Assembly: GCF_900188355.1 (NCBI RefSeq)
Contig: NZ_FZNX01000003.1
Span: forward strand, 255,501 to 319,500
Direction of reading: 5' to 3'
Length of the DNA stretch: 64,000 nucleotides
From: Lutibacter flavus
GTDB taxonomy: Bacteria; Bacteroidota; Bacteroidia; Flavobacteriales; Flavobacteriaceae
Of this stretch, positions 63,400-64,000 are shown piece after piece. Numbering within the stretch: position 1 is the stretch's first letter; every line of letters begins with the position of its first letter. The notes below the pieces were generated by a model. The model had not been told where the DNA came from and made no database searches. It saw only the letters and a program-made list of their open reading frames with translations. The position numbers and the translations under genes were made by a program.

Positions 63400-64000
63400 A
63401 TTTTTTAGTTGCCTTTATTGAATATAAAAGTGGAAATAATTTTGCCTCATCTTTTAGAGTAAACATTCTATCGCTGGTTTTTATCAATTCCGGAAAAACA
63501 TTGTATGGGGATTTTTCAAATTCATGCAAAAACTCAATATGTAACCCTGCACCTGTTAATGCTGAAATTACTTCTCCCAAACCGTGATTCCAACCATACT
63601 CTTTACTAATTATTTCTGCTTCATTGTTTGTATAGGTTCCTTTATATTCCTCATAAATAGCTTCACTATTTTGATAAGGATATGATAGTTCTGGAGGTGT
63701 TTTTAAATAATCAAACATCCAAACAATAGGATGAAATTCAATTAGATAAAACACCCCTCCTTTTTTAAGTTTATTTGCTATAATTTCACCCCAAGTTTTT
63801 AAATCAGGAAGCCAACCAATTACACCATACGAAGTAAAAACAATGTCAAATTTACCTTTAACATTTTTAGGCACATCATATAAATTACTTTCAACAAATG
63901 TAGCATCCAAACCTAATTCATCATTTAATTTTTTCGCTTTCTTTATTCCTTCATCAGACAGGTCAATACCCGTGCATTTGGCTCCTAACCTACTCCAACT
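63398..64000 (-). CDS. class I SAM-dependent methyltransferase (5' end outside window)
   Basis: This is the C-terminal part of a methyltransferase. The frame stays open to the window edge and reads TGIDLSDEGIKKAKKLNDEL at the start of the visible part, the SAM-binding acidic strand, then DATFVESNLYDVP and FDIVFTSYGVIGWLPDL. A start at 63910 (a TTG) would remove the SAM-binding region, so the gene is incomplete in this window. The later LIEFHPIVWMFDYL fits a small-molecule or tRNA-wobble-like methyltransferase; the substrate is unknown. Confidence 0.8.
   Translation of the reverse strand, partial: SWSRLGAKCTGIDLSDEGIKKAKKLNDELGLDATFVESNLYDVPKNVKGKFDIVFTSYGVIGWLPDLKTWGEIIANKLKKGGVFYLIEFHPIVWMFDYLKTPPELSYPYQNSEAIYEEYKGTYTNNEAEIISKEYGWNHGLGEVISALTGAGLHIEFLHEFEKSPYNVFPELIKTSDRMFTLKDEAKLFPLLYSIKATKK

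Noticed and set aside
1-64000. tRNA or rRNA genes, CRISPR arrays, insertion sequences and prophage
   Set aside because: I looked for clover-leaf-like GC-rich blocks, evenly spaced direct repeats and transposase or integrase frames and saw none; the negative search was by eye only.

Overview
The window is AT-rich DNA from a member of the Bacteroidota, most likely a marine Flavobacteriaceae (a Lutibacter- or Polaribacter-like genome would fit, but the genus is not proven by what I can see). The pointers are the gene content and order (amidase/lptD divergence, tamB/tsaD divergence, the split Fe-S oxidoreductase pair, a fused hemCD, menaquinone as quinone), Bacteroidota-type promoters (-7 box TAnnTTTG, sometimes with TTG 19-21 bp upstream), little Shine-Dalgarno, and secreted proteins that begin after a Q at the cleavage site. 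I see no rRNA, tRNA, CRISPR array, transposase or integrase.

1-7.1 kb: a cut-off sterol-desaturase-type hydroxylase, small membrane or secreted proteins, an UPF0173 metallo-hydrolase, a TonB-dependent copper receptor of the OprC/NosA type with a Cys/His-rich small membrane protein upstream of it, and menA. 7.1-12.5 kb (minus strand): a two-gene membrane Fe-S oxidoreductase with a HAD phosphatase gene between its parts, an AhpD-like protein, an Mce/MlaD protein and a cell-wall amidase. 12.6-24.7 kb: lptD, ridA, the glycolytic run pfkA-gap-mgsA, a nucleotidyltransferase, the giant tamB and tsaD. lptD and tamB both lack a normal start codon where their N-termini should be.

24.8-36.8 kb is the most interesting part. 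After a lone dihydrolipoamide acyltransferase comes a surface-electron-transfer-like set: a hexaheme lipoprotein with a collagen-like spacer, a monoheme lipoprotein cytochrome and an outer-membrane beta-barrel. Next is a NrfC/NrfD-type Fe-S plus quinone-binding membrane complex with an unrecognised Ig-like membrane-anchored third subunit and a periplasmic cytochrome c, and then a second paralogous copy of the three-subunit complex headed by an 88-residue Tat-leader mini-protein. No molybdopterin catalytic subunit is present. Both Fe-S subunits have lost the second Cys of their first cluster, as in a [3Fe-4S] site. I infer a menaquinol-to-cytochrome module that may pass electrons across the envelope. 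The first two operons share a CRP/FNR-like operator design, and a different palindrome is shared with the iorAB operon at 47 kb.

36.8-47.2 kb holds a whole heme pathway: hemA-hemCD-hemB-hemL-hemE-hemN on the minus strand, and divergently an AraC-type regulator, hemH and hemJ. The heme supply matches the cytochrome-rich neighbourhood. A perfect 74-bp palindrome separates hemN from the NrfCD region. 47.4-51.8 kb: indolepyruvate oxidoreductase (iorA, iorB) plus an ADP-forming acyl-CoA synthetase, an energy-conserving route for aromatic amino acids. 51.8-64 kb: mostly housekeeping genes (glycosyltransferase, recR, Na+ symporter, pdxH, sixA-like, ppx-like, an OmpA protein with a strict 23-residue repeat, thioredoxin, pnp, lpxK, Nif3, a coiled-coil protein whose zinc ribbon has lost its cysteines, and a cut-off methyltransferase).
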